Assembly (NCBI GenBank): GCA_004028795.1 | Contig: SAIW01000010.1 | Span: 62,001-126,000 of the forward strand | Direction of reading: 5' to 3' | Source: Chitinophagaceae bacterium | GTDB lineage: Bacteria > Bacteroidota > Bacteroidia > Chitinophagales > Chitinophagaceae | DNA length: 64,000 nt | Part shown: positions 27,215 to 35,930 of the stretch, piece by piece | How positions within the stretch are numbered: position 1 is the stretch's first letter | Layout of the letters: every line of letters begins with the position of its first letter | Position numbers and translations under genes: made by a program | The notes under the pieces: model-generated | The model's database searches: none | What the model was told of the DNA's origin: nothing | The model's input: only the letters and a program-made list of their open reading frames with translations

Positions 27215-27940
27215 ATGAAAATTATTACATGGAATTGTAATATGGCTTTTAGAAAGAAAGCTGATTTGTTACTAAAATATCAACCTGATATTTTAATTAT
27301 TCCGGAATGCGAGCATCCTGATAAATTATTGTTTGAAGCAAATACTCCTAAACCAAATGATACATTATGGTTTGGAAAAAATCTTAATAAAGGTTTGGGC
27401 ATTTTTTCTTACAGTGACTTTAAGTTTAAAGTTTTAAAAAATTATAATGAGGATTTTAAAACAATAGTGCCGATAAGAGTAAGCAACAAAAAATTTCGCT
27501 TTAACCTCTTTTCTATTTGGGCAAATAATACAGAAGACCCAGACGGGCACTATATTACACAGGTTTGGAAGGCATTGCATTATTATGATAAACTTATCAA
27601 AAGCAGTAAATCAATTTTAATCGGCGATTTTAACAGCAATACTATTTGGGATAAACCAAAAAGAGAAGGCAATCATACAACTGTTGTAAAATTATTAGAG
27701 AAGAAGAAAATTTTCAGTACTTACCATTTGCATTTTAAACAAACACAAGGCAAAGAAGAGCATCCAACATTATACATGTACAGGCATAAGGAAAAATCAT
27801 ACCATATTGATTATTGTTTTGCATCAATTGATATGATTAAACATTTAAAAAATGTTGAAATTGGTAATTATGAATTTTGGTGTAAATACAGCGACCATGT
27901 GCCTTTGATAACTACGTTTAATGAAGCGATGATGTTATAA
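27215..27940 (+). CDS. Endonuclease/exonuclease/phosphatase family protein
   Basis: A 241-residue member of the EEP (DNase I/exonuclease III) superfamily of metal-dependent phosphodiesterases. The motifs are in order: ITWNCNMAFRKKADLLLKYQPDILIIPECE (Asn and metal-binding Glu), SILIGDFNSNTIWD (GDFN motif near residue 135) and YSDHVPLITTF (SDH motif near residue 227), with HIDYCFAS before it. No signal peptide is seen, so it is probably cytoplasmic. The substrate, whether nucleic acid or a phospho-ester, cannot be told. It is intact and starts just after a simple repeat. Confidence 0.82.
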   Translation: MKIITWNCNMAFRKKADLLLKYQPDILIIPECEHPDKLLFEANTPKPNDTLWFGKNLNKGLGIFSYSDFKFKVLKNYNEDFKTIVPIRVSNKKFRFNLFSIWANNTEDPDGHYITQVWKALHYYDKLIKSSKSILIGDFNSNTIWDKPKREGNHTTVVKLLEKKKIFSTYHLHFKQTQGKEEHPTLYMYRHKEKSYHIDYCFASIDMIKHLKNVEIGNYEFWCKYSDHVPLITTFNEAMML

Positions 27941-27954
27941 CACATTTCTCTTCA

Positions 27955-29121
27955 TTAACACTTCTCCAAAGCCTGTACAATATCAGCCAAAATATCTTCT
28001 TTGTGTTCTAAGCCAACACTAATTCTAATTAAGCCAGGCGTAATATTGACTGCTTGCCTTTCTGCTTCTGAAAGTTTTGCATGTGTAGTACTTGCGGGGT
28101 GAGATGCAATAGTTCTGGTATCTCCTAAATTAGCAGTAAGTGTAAGCATTTGTAAGTTGTTTAAAAAAGCTTTACCGCTTTCCAATCCGCCTTTTAATTC
28201 AAAACAAACAATACCTCCACCATTATACATTTGTTTTTTAGCAATGGCGTGTTGCGGGTGCGATGCCAAAAAAGGATATTTTAATGAAGTTATTGCAGGA
28301 TGATTTTCCAACTGCTGTGCTAAATACAAAGCATTGCCTGAGTGCCTTTCCATTCTTACATCTAATGTTTCTAAACTTCTGCTTAATACCCATGCATTAA
28401 ATGGAGATAAAGCAGGACCGGTACTTCTGCAAAACAAATAAATTTCGTTAATCAGTTTTTCTTCCCCTACTACAACACCTCCTAAAACCCTACCCTGTCC
28501 ATCCATCCATTTGGTTGCTGAATGCACAACCAAGTCTGCTCCAAAATCAATCGGTCTTTGTCCGATTGGTGTAGCAAAGCAATTGTCTACATTCAACAGT
28601 ATATTATTTTCTTTTGCAATGTTTGAAATCATCTGTAAATCCAGAATATCTAAACCCGGATTGGTTGGTGTTTCCAGATAAATCATTTTGGTATTCGGTT
28701 GAATAGCTGCTTTCCATTCTTCCGCAGTAGCAGTTGCACTAACATAAGTATAATCAATACCATATTTAGAAAGTATTTTAGTAATTACGGTATGTGTACT
28801 TCCGAATATGGCATTACAGCTTAATAAATGATCACCCTGTTTCATTAATGCCATAAAACTTGCAAACACAGCACTCATACCGGATGCAGTGGCATAGCCT
28901 GTTTCAGCACCTTCCAATGCACAAACACGTTGTACAAATTCATCAACAGTAGGGTTACTGAAACGACTGTAAATATTTACATCTATTTCATCTGCAAAAG
29001 CAGCACGCATTGTTTCGGCATCTGTGTAACAAAAACTACTTGTTAGAAATAAAGGTGATGAATGCTCCATTTCTTTTGTTTGCTCAACTCTTGTTCTTAT
29101 TGCCTTGGTAATTGGTTTCAT
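27955..29121 (-). CDS. metZ: O-succinylhomoserine sulfhydrylase / trans-sulfuration PLP enzyme
   Basis: A 388-residue pyridoxal-phosphate enzyme of the Cys/Met metabolism family, expected to join sulfide to an activated homoserine to give homocysteine. Landmarks are IYSRFSNPTVDEFVQRVCALEGAE, the PLP-contact segment ATASGMSAVFASFMAL, LETPTNPGLDILDL, VDNCFATP and the PLP lysine in HSATKWMDGQGRVLGG near residues 205-220. GDTRTIASHPASTTH is the family C-terminal block. Because metX lies divergently nearby, the activated substrate is more likely O-acetylhomoserine. Cystathionine gamma-synthase or methionine lyase activity cannot be excluded. Confidence 0.82.
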   Translation of the reverse strand: MKPITKAIRTRVEQTKEMEHSSPLFLTSSFCYTDAETMRAAFADEIDVNIYSRFSNPTVDEFVQRVCALEGAETGYATASGMSAVFASFMALMKQGDHLLSCNAIFGSTHTVITKILSKYGIDYTYVSATATAEEWKAAIQPNTKMIYLETPTNPGLDILDLQMISNIAKENNILLNVDNCFATPIGQRPIDFGADLVVHSATKWMDGQGRVLGGVVVGEEKLINEIYLFCRSTGPALSPFNAWVLSRSLETLDVRMERHSGNALYLAQQLENHPAITSLKYPFLASHPQHAIAKKQMYNGGGIVCFELKGGLESGKAFLNNLQMLTLTANLGDTRTIASHPASTTHAKLSEAERQAVNITPGLIRISVGLEHKEDILADIVQALEKC

Positions 29122-29122
29122 T

Positions 29123-29200
29123 ATCAGTTATAAATTATAAGTTATGAATGATGAGTTGTAAGCCAACACATTATTCATTATTCATTATTCATTATTCATT
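29123..29200. repeat. AT-rich tandem simple repeats
   Basis: Words such as TTATAAATTATAAGTTATGA are followed by about five tandem ATTATTC units ending at the OsmC stop codon. They fill the 77-bp gap between the OsmC gene and metZ. The type is common between genes of this phylum. Confidence 0.7.
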
Positions 29201-29612
29201 ATTTCACTTCCACATCCCATTCTATAATACACCCTGCTGCACGTAAGGTTGCGGCAACAGAACAATATTTTTCAATAGATAAGGCACAGGCTTTTCTTGC
29301 CTTGTCTTCATCAATAGCTCCGCTTAGTTGAAACAAAACTTTAGCATATTTCCATAAAGCAGGTTCTTTACCTTGTTCACGTTCACCTTCAACGCTAATC
29401 TTAAAATTATCAATTGTTTGTCTTTGTTTTTTTAAAATAGAAACAATATCAATGGCACTGCAACTTGCCAGGCTCATTAATAAAGTTTGCATAGGCCTTA
29501 CACCGGTGTTGTTACCTCCTATTTCCTGTGCAGCATCATACCGTATAATATGATTATTTGTATCTCTTGCTTCAAATGCAAATGCATCATCTACCCGCTC
29601 TAATTCAACCAT
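29199..29612 (-). CDS. OsmC-like protein
   Basis: A 137-residue OsmC-fold protein. LMSLASCSAIDIVSILKKQRQ carries the first conserved Cys region, and SIEKYCSVAATLRAAG the second. It groups with YhfA-like OsmC members that bind or transfer thiols rather than classic peroxidases. It lies upstream of metZ in the same direction, 77 bases apart, and diverges from metX, so a link to sulfur or methionine metabolism is plausible but inferred. I preferred the ATG at 29612 (MVELERVDDAF); an ATG two codons upstream is also possible. Confidence 0.8.
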   Translation of the reverse strand: MVELERVDDAFAFEARDTNNHIIRYDAAQEIGGNNTGVRPMQTLLMSLASCSAIDIVSILKKQRQTIDNFKISVEGEREQGKEPALWKYAKVLFQLSGAIDEDKARKACALSIEKYCSVAATLRAAGCIIEWDVEVK

Positions 29613-29634
29613 TATCATTCAAAAAAAATTTTTA

Positions 29635-29642
29635 CAAATGTA
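29635..29642 (-). promoter_or_regulatory. -7 element for the OsmC-metZ unit
   Basis: On the minus strand TACATTTG matches TAnnTTTG and lies 22 bases before the OsmC ATG. It sits only four bases from the divergent metX -7 element (29647-29654). The -33 element is not clear. Confidence 0.4.
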
Positions 29643-29646
29643 ATTG

Positions 29647-29654
29647 TATATTTG
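29647..29654 (+). promoter_or_regulatory. -7 element of metX
   Basis: TATATTTG matches TAnnTTTG and would give a leader of about 105-110 bases before the metX ATG. The leader contains an 8-bp complementary pair, TAATAAAA (29685-29692) with TTTTATTA (29717-29724). No known riboswitch motif was recognised. Confidence 0.4.
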
Positions 29655-29768
29655 AAGCTAAAATTGTCTACATGCTTAATAGAGTAATAAAATACAGGCG
29701 ATGTTGTTATTGAGGTTTTTATTAACCGATAATTTGAATTTTATTACTGATGATTTAATTTTTAATTG

Positions 29769-30788
29769 ATGAACCTTTTTGAATACGGGCAACCATTTGC
29801 CTTAGAGAACGGACAAATTTTACCACAACTATCCCTCACTTATTTTACTTACGGAAAGCTTAATGCTGATAAAAGCAATGTTGTTTGGGTATGCCATGCA
29901 CTAACCGCCAATGCAGATGTTGCAGATTGGTGGAAGGGTTTAATTGGTGAAGGCTCTGTTATAAATCCCGAAAAACATTTTATTGTTTGTGCTAATATTT
30001 TAGGTTCATGTTATGGAAGTACAGGTCCTTTATCAATCAATCCTGCAACGCATCAACCGTATTATTCTTCCTTCCCATCAGTTACTATAAGAGATATGGT
30101 TAATGCCAATATTTTATTACGCCAACATTTAGGCATTGATAAAATACATTTATTAATGGGTGGCAGTATGGGCGGTTATCAGGCGTTGGAATGGTGTATG
30201 ATGGAAAGGAACGTAATTGAAAATTTATTTTTAATTGCTACTTCACCATCTGAAAGTGCATGGGGAGTAGCTGTTCATACCGCTCAACGTTTAGCTATTG
30301 AAGCAGACAGTACCTGGTTAGAACATAAGCCTGATGCAGGTTCTAAAGGATTAAAAGCTGCCAGAGCTATCGGTATGCTTACTTACCGCAACTATAAAAT
30401 ATTGCATGAAAAACAAACAGACCCAGACCCTGATAAGATTGATAATTTTAAAGCATCTTCATACATCATTTATCAGGGCGATAAGTTGGTAAATCGTTTT
30501 AACGCTTACAGCTATTGGTTATTAACAAAAGCAATGGACAGCCACCACTTGGCAAGAGGTAGAAATATTTCTTTACAGCAAGCCTTACAAAGCATTCACC
30601 AAAATACATTGGTTATTGGTATTAACAGCGATATTCTTTGCCCCTTAGATGAACAAAAATTTATTGCTGAAAACATGCCTGATGCACAATTGATTGCTAT
30701 TGACTCTGCTTACGGTCATGATGGTTTTATTATTGAAACAAAGCAAATAACTGAACATTTAAGTAAGTGGTTAAATGATATTAATTAA
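29769..30788 (+). CDS. metX: Homoserine O-acetyltransferase
   Basis: A 339-residue alpha/beta-hydrolase-fold acetyltransferase that activates homoserine with acetyl-CoA for methionine synthesis. The catalytic triad is seen in LLMGGSMGGYQALEW (Ser near residue 142), GINSDILCPL (Asp) and YGHDGFIIE (His near the C-terminus). VVWVCHALTANADV and ILGSCYGSTGPLSINP are family blocks. The ATG at 29769 (MNLFEYGQPF) is chosen over a TTG three bases upstream. It diverges from the OsmC-metZ pair, completing a small methionine locus. Activity with succinyl-CoA instead of acetyl-CoA cannot be ruled out. Confidence 0.9.
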   Translation: MNLFEYGQPFALENGQILPQLSLTYFTYGKLNADKSNVVWVCHALTANADVADWWKGLIGEGSVINPEKHFIVCANILGSCYGSTGPLSINPATHQPYYSSFPSVTIRDMVNANILLRQHLGIDKIHLLMGGSMGGYQALEWCMMERNVIENLFLIATSPSESAWGVAVHTAQRLAIEADSTWLEHKPDAGSKGLKAARAIGMLTYRNYKILHEKQTDPDPDKIDNFKASSYIIYQGDKLVNRFNAYSYWLLTKAMDSHHLARGRNISLQQALQSIHQNTLVIGINSDILCPLDEQKFIAENMPDAQLIAIDSAYGHDGFIIETKQITEHLSKWLNDIN

Positions 30789-30864
30789 ATCTAATTACAC
30801 GAGTTTTATAAAATAAGATAAAAGAAATAATTCGGGTAATTTGTAAAAATTCGTGCAATAAAAA

Positions 30865-31176
30865 ATGAACAGAATTGAAAAAATAAAAGAATTTCTTCAG
30901 CAAAATCCGAAAGATAATTTTCTTCGCCATGCTCTGGCATTAGAATACATTAAAGAGGGTAATGATACAGAGGCAAGAATTTTATTTGAAGACATTTTAA
31001 AAGATTCTCCTGATTATATCGGCTCCTATTATCATTTGGCTAAATTATTAGAAAGATTGAATGAAACACAGGCTGCTATTACCTGTTATGAAAAAGGTAT
31101 GGAGCAAGCCAAGGCTGCAAAAGATAATCATGCTTATAATGAATTACAGGCTGCTTATGAAGATTTAGTGTATTAG
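30865..31176 (+). CDS. Small tetratricopeptide-repeat protein
   Basis: A 103-residue all-helical protein with about two and a half TPR units: FLRHALALEYIKEGNDTEARILFEDILKDSPDYIGSYYHLAKLLERLNETQAAITCYEKGMEQA. TPR proteins act as protein-protein scaffolds. There is no signal peptide, so it should be cytoplasmic. No partner can be named. A larger membrane TPR protein follows 78 bases downstream on the same strand, and the two may share a transcript. Confidence 0.75.
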   Translation: MNRIEKIKEFLQQNPKDNFLRHALALEYIKEGNDTEARILFEDILKDSPDYIGSYYHLAKLLERLNETQAAITCYEKGMEQAKAAKDNHAYNELQAAYEDLVY

Positions 31177-31254
31177 TTAAAATAGAAATAATCATTCAAT
31201 TAACGAATTAAAATAATTTTTCTTCCCTTATATTAGCTTATTAACTGTTGCTGC

Positions 31255-31998
31255 ATGGGACTATTCTATAATCCGAATTTTTATTACATCTCTTTAGCAT
31301 TACAAGCTATTTGTGCTATTCACTGCATCAAAAAAGGTAATCAACAAAAATGGATCTGGATAATTGTTTGTCTTCCTTTTGTTGGCTGTCTGGCTTATGT
31401 ATACACAGAAATGTTCAGCAAGAGTGATATGCAAAAAGTACAAGGAACTGTTGGCACTGTTTTTAACCCTACAGGCACTATAAAAAAGCTGGAAGCCAAC
31501 TTAAAATTCTCAGACACTTTTAATAACAAAGTAGCATTAGCAGATGCTTACCTGCAATCTGGCAATACAGTAAAGGCTGTAGAACTTTATGAATCTTGCC
31601 TGACAGGAACTTTTACAGATAATGAATATGTAAACAAACAATTAGTGCTGGCATATACAGAGCTGAAGCGTTATGCAGATGTTATTCCCAAAGCAAAAAC
31701 TATTTATAATGCTCCGCAATTTCAACGCTCAAAGGCACATACATTTTATGCTATTGCTTTAAGTAAAACAGGTAATAAAGAAGCTGCTGAAAACGAATTC
31801 AAATTACTTAAAGGAAAATTTTCTAATTATGAAAGCAGGTATTATTACGCTTTATTTTTAATTGAAGAACAAAGGAATCAGGAAGCTAAAGAGATTTTAT
31901 CTCAAATAATTCTTGAAGTCGACCATTTAAGTAGTTATGAAAAAAGACAATTCAGAGAATGGTTCTCTGCTGCAAAAGAAGCATTGAAAAAAATGTAA
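31255..31998 (+). CDS. Membrane-anchored TPR protein
   Basis: A 247-residue protein with two N-terminal hydrophobic segments (about residues 8-24 and 32-52, IWIIVCLPFVGCLAYVYTEMF) in a PLD-nuclease-N-like arrangement, followed by a cytoplasmic or periplasmic TPR region from about residue 90 (VALADAYLQSGNTVKAVELYESCL, then AHTFYAIALSKTGNKEAAENEFKLL). It probably recruits other proteins at the membrane. The partner is unknown. The M1 peptidase gene follows 26 bases downstream on the same strand. Confidence 0.75.
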   Translation: MGLFYNPNFYYISLALQAICAIHCIKKGNQQKWIWIIVCLPFVGCLAYVYTEMFSKSDMQKVQGTVGTVFNPTGTIKKLEANLKFSDTFNNKVALADAYLQSGNTVKAVELYESCLTGTFTDNEYVNKQLVLAYTELKRYADVIPKAKTIYNAPQFQRSKAHTFYAIALSKTGNKEAAENEFKLLKGKFSNYESRYYYALFLIEEQRNQEAKEILSQIILEVDHLSSYEKRQFREWFSAAKEALKKM

Positions 31999-32024
31999 AA
32001 AATCAATACCATAAAATTCAAGAC

Positions 32025-33605
32025 ATGAAATTTTTAGCAACTGTATGTTTATTATTCGTTACCATTAACCTTTCCGCACAAAAAAATTATTGGCAACAGG
32101 AAGTTAAATACACCATATCTGCTGAGTTAAATGATAAAGAAAATTCAATTACAGCATCAGAGAAAATAGTTTATAAAAACAATGCTCCTGCTGCATTAAA
32201 TTTTATTTGGTTTCATATTTGGCCCAATGCCTACAGCAGCGACAGCACCGCATTAATTCAACAAATTAAAACAGATTCTTCACGCAAAAAGAAATTAGAA
32301 ACTTTTACAAAAGGAAATATTGAAGGGCTTGCTTTTACAGTTAATGGTAAACCTGCTGCAACAGAACCTCATTCCAATCCGCAATACATAGACATTATTA
32401 AAGTTTTATTGGATAAGCCGTTACAGCCGGGAGATTCCGTAATTATAGAAACTCCATTTAAAGTAAAACTGCCTTCTTATTTTTCGCGTTCAGGTTTTGC
32501 AGATGGTGAGTTTATGGTTTGTCAATGGTATCCTAAACCTGCTGTATTTGATAAAAACGGTTGGCATGAATTTCCTTATTTGGATATGGGAGAATTTTAC
32601 AGCGAATACGCATCTTTTAATGTAAACATTACTTTACCGGGCAATTATGTTGTTGGTGCAACAGGAACATTAAATACTGCTGCAGAATTAGAAGCTTACA
32701 AAAAAATAGGTACCAAAAACACTGCTGACAGAAAAGGCAAACCTGCTTTATACACTGCAACAACTACTGATAAAAAAACATTAAACTATACTATTGATAA
32801 CGCAGTAGACTTTGCATGGTTTGCAGATAAAAATTTTGTTATTCAATACGATACGGTGCAGTTAGAAAATGGTAAAACCATAGACGCTTTCTCCTATTAC
32901 CATAACAAAAGAAATACACTTTGGAGCAATAGTATTGATTATGTAAAGAGTGCTGTAAAATCTTACAGCAATTATATTGGCGAATATGATTATCCTGTTG
33001 TGCAGGCTGTTGAAGGACCCAAAAACAATGCAAGCGGCGGTATGGAATATCCGACTATAACTTTAATTACAAGCCCCGATGCAAAAGCAGAAACATTAGA
33101 TGTAGTTATTGCACATGAAGTAGGTCACAATTGGTTTATGGCAATGTTGGGCAGTTGCGAAAGAGATCATGCATGGATGGATGAAGGTCTGAATACTTAT
33201 TTTCAATTTTATTATGAAGCAGATAAATACAGAGGCAATGAAGTGTTTGGAGATAAGATTCCATCTGATGTAAAAAAACTTCCGTTAGAAAATTTCTTAA
33301 ATGCAGTATACACAACTTTATACAAAGCCATTGAAATTGAACCAGCAATGGAAACAACTGCATTAGATTTTAAAAATAGTGAAGATTATGGTATGGCATC
33401 TTATCTTAAGCCTGCTATGTGGATGTATTTATTGGAGCAGGAAATTGGTTTTGAAAAAATGAAAGCATGTTTTCATAACTACTTCAAAAAATGGAAATTT
33501 AAACATCCGCAACCTGAAGATTTAAAAGCAGCTTTTGAAGAGACGTTAGGAAGCAGCTTAGACAAATATTTTTCTTTAATAAATAAGAAAGGAAAACTGG
33601 AATAA
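32025..33605 (+). CDS. M1 family metallopeptidase, secreted
   Basis: A ~526-residue exported zinc aminopeptidase-like enzyme. A signal peptide (MKFLATVCLLFVTINLSAQ) leads into an N-terminal beta domain. The substrate-recognition motif reads ASGGMEYPT (usually G-x-M-E-N), and the zinc motif VVIAHEVGHNWF (HExxH, near residue 365) is followed by the third ligand in WMDEGLNTYFQ. I chose the ATG at 32025 where the signal peptide begins; a longer frame from 31959 overlaps the TPR gene. The peptide substrate and any role in nutrition are unknown. The GGMEY form may alter the N-terminus preference, but could be normal for this branch. Confidence 0.85.
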   Translation: MKFLATVCLLFVTINLSAQKNYWQQEVKYTISAELNDKENSITASEKIVYKNNAPAALNFIWFHIWPNAYSSDSTALIQQIKTDSSRKKKLETFTKGNIEGLAFTVNGKPAATEPHSNPQYIDIIKVLLDKPLQPGDSVIIETPFKVKLPSYFSRSGFADGEFMVCQWYPKPAVFDKNGWHEFPYLDMGEFYSEYASFNVNITLPGNYVVGATGTLNTAAELEAYKKIGTKNTADRKGKPALYTATTTDKKTLNYTIDNAVDFAWFADKNFVIQYDTVQLENGKTIDAFSYYHNKRNTLWSNSIDYVKSAVKSYSNYIGEYDYPVVQAVEGPKNNASGGMEYPTITLITSPDAKAETLDVVIAHEVGHNWFMAMLGSCERDHAWMDEGLNTYFQFYYEADKYRGNEVFGDKIPSDVKKLPLENFLNAVYTTLYKAIEIEPAMETTALDFKNSEDYGMASYLKPAMWMYLLEQEIGFEKMKACFHNYFKKWKFKHPQPEDLKAAFEETLGSSLDKYFSLINKKGKLE

Positions 33606-33661
33606 AACTGCTTAAAATTGAATAACGCTATTGCTTATATTGCATCAAACAAGCAATAGCT

Positions 33662-34342
33662 ATGAGCCATCAACAACATCATTCGAAACATGATATTTTT
33701 TTAAACAGAAAAGAATTTCAGTTAGAAAGGATGATTCTTTTCAGCGATGCTGTTTTTGCCATTGCCATTACTTTGCTCATCATCGAAATCAAGGTTCCTG
33801 TCTTATCTGAAATAAGTACTCATGGTGTATTAGAAGCATTAAAAGAAAAAATTGCAGAGTTCTTTGCTTTTGTGTTAAGCTTTACTGTAATCGGTCAGTT
33901 TTGGATAACACATCACAGAGTTTTCGGTTATGTAACAGGTTATACCAACGGTTTATTATGGTTAAACCTTCATATGCTTTTCTGGATTGTATTAGTGCCT
34001 TTTACCAGTGGTTTTAATGCCCAACATGGCAACTTAGATATTGTATGGATTATTTACAGCTTTAATCTTTTTATGATAGGGTTAAGCTTGTATTTTATAA
34101 ACAGATACATTGGTAATGAAAAAAGAAATCTGTCTACCATTGCAGATAAGCCTTACATTAAAAAGTTTATGTACATAAGAAGTTTGGTAACAGCATTAAT
34201 TTTTGCTGTTGGCTTTTTACTTTGCATAATAGATTGGCCACCAGCCTCATGGGCGGCAAGATTAATTTACTTTTTTATTCCGGTAGCATTAATGATTATT
34301 AATAAAAAAGCAAAAAAAGTTCATGCAGTTGCAGGGCAATAA
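33662..34342 (+). CDS. TMEM175-family potassium channel-like protein
   Basis: A 226-residue integral membrane protein with six hydrophobic segments. The first helix contains FSDAVFAIAITLLIIEIKVP (near residues 24-43), the F-S-D pore-helix motif of TMEM175 channels (DUF1211). Bacterial members are single six-helix units that form tetrameric K+-permeable pores. Conductance and selectivity of this protein are inferred from the family. It precedes the orphan ABC ATPase gene by eight bases, so they may be co-transcribed. Confidence 0.82.
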   Translation: MSHQQHHSKHDIFLNRKEFQLERMILFSDAVFAIAITLLIIEIKVPVLSEISTHGVLEALKEKIAEFFAFVLSFTVIGQFWITHHRVFGYVTGYTNGLLWLNLHMLFWIVLVPFTSGFNAQHGNLDIVWIIYSFNLFMIGLSLYFINRYIGNEKRNLSTIADKPYIKKFMYIRSLVTALIFAVGFLLCIIDWPPASWAARLIYFFIPVALMIINKKAKKVHAVAGQ

Positions 34343-34350
34343 AAAACAAG

Positions 34351-35334
34351 ATGAGTTTATTAAAGGTTGAAAATATTAGTTATTATAATGGCAATGCGAA
34401 TGCTTTAAACAATATCAGTTTTAATCAAAATAGTTTTGAAAAAATAGTTATTGCAGGAGAAACAGGTTCGGGTAAAACAACTTTATTACAATGTATTGCA
34501 GGGCTGCTTCAACCGCAAAAGGGAAATGTTTTTATTAATGGAGAAAGAGTGTTAGGCCCTTTAGAGAAACTACTTCCCGGCCATAAACAAATAGCTTATC
34601 TCTCGCAACATTTTGAATTACGCTTTAACTATAAAGTGTATGAGCAATTAGAAATGTATAATCAATTAGATGAAAAATATGCTGAAAATATTTACCGTAT
34701 TTGCCATATTGAACATTTGCTGAAACGCAGAGTGGAAGAGCTTTCAGGCGGAGAAAGGCAGCGTGTTGCATTAGCGAGGTTGTTAGGTACAAAACCCAAA
34801 TTATTATTACTTGATGAACCATATTCTAACTTAGATGCAGCACATAAAAAAACAATTAAACAGGTTATTGAAGATATCAGTAAAGCATTGGCTATAACCT
34901 GTATAATAGTTTCTCACGATGCAGCAGACAGCCTATCATGGGCAGATAGGATTATTATTATGAAAGATGGAAGCATCATTCAGGATGCATCTCCCAAAGA
35001 AATTTATTACACTCCTTTTAATGAATACTGTGCAGGTTTATTTGGTGATTATAATTTATTGAATGAAATAACTGCAGGATATTTATTTCCAAACGTTGAT
35101 ATTTTTTTCGATAAAAAAATATTAATTCGTCCTGAACAGATTGCTATTACCGAAAACAATATCAGTACCGTTAAATGCTTGGTTAATAATGTAAGTTTTC
35201 ATGGCAGTTTTTGTGTAATAGAAGTTAGTATTAACAACCATCATTTATTTATAAAAACTAATCGTACAGATATTATTGCAGGAAATTCAATCTATATTCA
35301 GCCAACTATTAAAACACCAATCTATGTTCCCTGA
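34351..35334 (+). CDS. ABC transporter ATP-binding protein with TOBE-like C-terminus
   Basis: A 327-residue importer-type ATPase. Walker A is GETGSGKTT (near residues 37-45), the signature is LSGGERQRVALARLL, Walker B is LLLLDEPYSNLD and the H-loop is IIVSHDA. A ~90-residue C-terminal region (IRPEQIAITENNISTVKC...) resembles TOBE domains of the CysA/PotA/ModC group. No permease or binding-protein gene lies next to it, so the transported substrate cannot be told. It overlaps the GNAT gene by 11 bases and follows TMEM175 by 8 bases. Confidence 0.8.
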   Translation: MSLLKVENISYYNGNANALNNISFNQNSFEKIVIAGETGSGKTTLLQCIAGLLQPQKGNVFINGERVLGPLEKLLPGHKQIAYLSQHFELRFNYKVYEQLEMYNQLDEKYAENIYRICHIEHLLKRRVEELSGGERQRVALARLLGTKPKLLLLDEPYSNLDAAHKKTIKQVIEDISKALAITCIIVSHDAADSLSWADRIIIMKDGSIIQDASPKEIYYTPFNEYCAGLFGDYNLLNEITAGYLFPNVDIFFDKKILIRPEQIAITENNISTVKCLVNNVSFHGSFCVIEVSINNHHLFIKTNRTDIIAGNSIYIQPTIKTPIYVP

Positions 35335-35869
35335 TATTTCATTTTCAAATAAACACATCTATGTAGCTTCCATTAATAATGCTGAAGAAATTATGCATTT
35401 GCTTAATAGTGCTTACAGAGGAGAAGACTCTAAAAAAGGGTGGACTACCGAAGCTCATTTAATTGCAGGAGAAACAAGAACAGATATTTCTTCTGTTGTA
35501 GAAGTAATAGCTAAACCTGCCAGCATCATGCTTGTATACACCAATGAAGAAAATAAAATAATAGGTTGTGTAAACCTGCAGCAACACAATAACAAAGTTT
35601 ATTTAGGCATGTTTAGCGTATCGCCTCATTTGCAAGGTGGTGGTATTGGTAAAGCCTTATTATTAGCCGCTGAAGAGTTTGCAAAACAAATTAATTGCTC
35701 ATCAATTTATATGTCTGTTATTTCTGTTAGAGAAGAACTGATTAACTGGTATAAAAGGCATGGTTATGTTGACACAAATGAAAGAAAACAATTTATTGAA
35801 GATGGGGTTTCGGGCAAGCATTTACAACAACTTGAATTTATGGTGCTGGAGAAAAAATTAACTACTTAA
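35324..35869 (+). CDS. GNAT family N-acetyltransferase
   Basis: A 181-residue acetyltransferase. The acetyl-CoA-binding motif GMFSVSPHLQGGGIGKALLLAAEEFA lies near residues 96-121, with the Q/R-x-x-G-x-G/A pattern (QGGGIGKAL). The start ATG at 35324 (MFPDISFSNKH) overlaps the ABC ATPase gene by 11 bases, so the two are translationally coupled; a longer in-frame start would run further into the ATPase. The substrate is unknown. A bidirectional terminator follows. Confidence 0.82.
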   Translation: MFPDISFSNKHIYVASINNAEEIMHLLNSAYRGEDSKKGWTTEAHLIAGETRTDISSVVEVIAKPASIMLVYTNEENKIIGCVNLQQHNNKVYLGMFSVSPHLQGGGIGKALLLAAEEFAKQINCSSIYMSVISVREELINWYKRHGYVDTNERKQFIEDGVSGKHLQQLEFMVLEKKLTT

Positions 35870-35878
35870 GTATTTAAT

Positions 35879-35912
35879 AAAAAAGCCTTTCAACATAATG
35901 AAAGGCTTTTTT
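35879..35912. terminator. Bidirectional terminator
   Basis: AAAAGCCTTTCA pairs with TGAAAGGCTTTT across the loop ACATAA and is flanked by A and T runs. It lies between the convergent GNAT and FKBP genes. Confidence 0.9.
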
Positions 35913-35930
35913 ATTAAATTAATTTATCAC

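Noticed and set aside
29160-29200. Tandem ATTATTC units resembling a CRISPR repeat
   Set aside because: The units are seven bases, contiguous and without spacers, so this is a microsatellite.
29655-29768. SAM riboswitch before metX
   Set aside because: None of the conserved SAM-I or SAM-II core motifs can be seen; only a simple complementary pair is present.
34351-35334. Complete ABC import system
   Set aside because: Only the ATPase is present; neighbours are a TMEM175 channel and a GNAT gene, not a permease.
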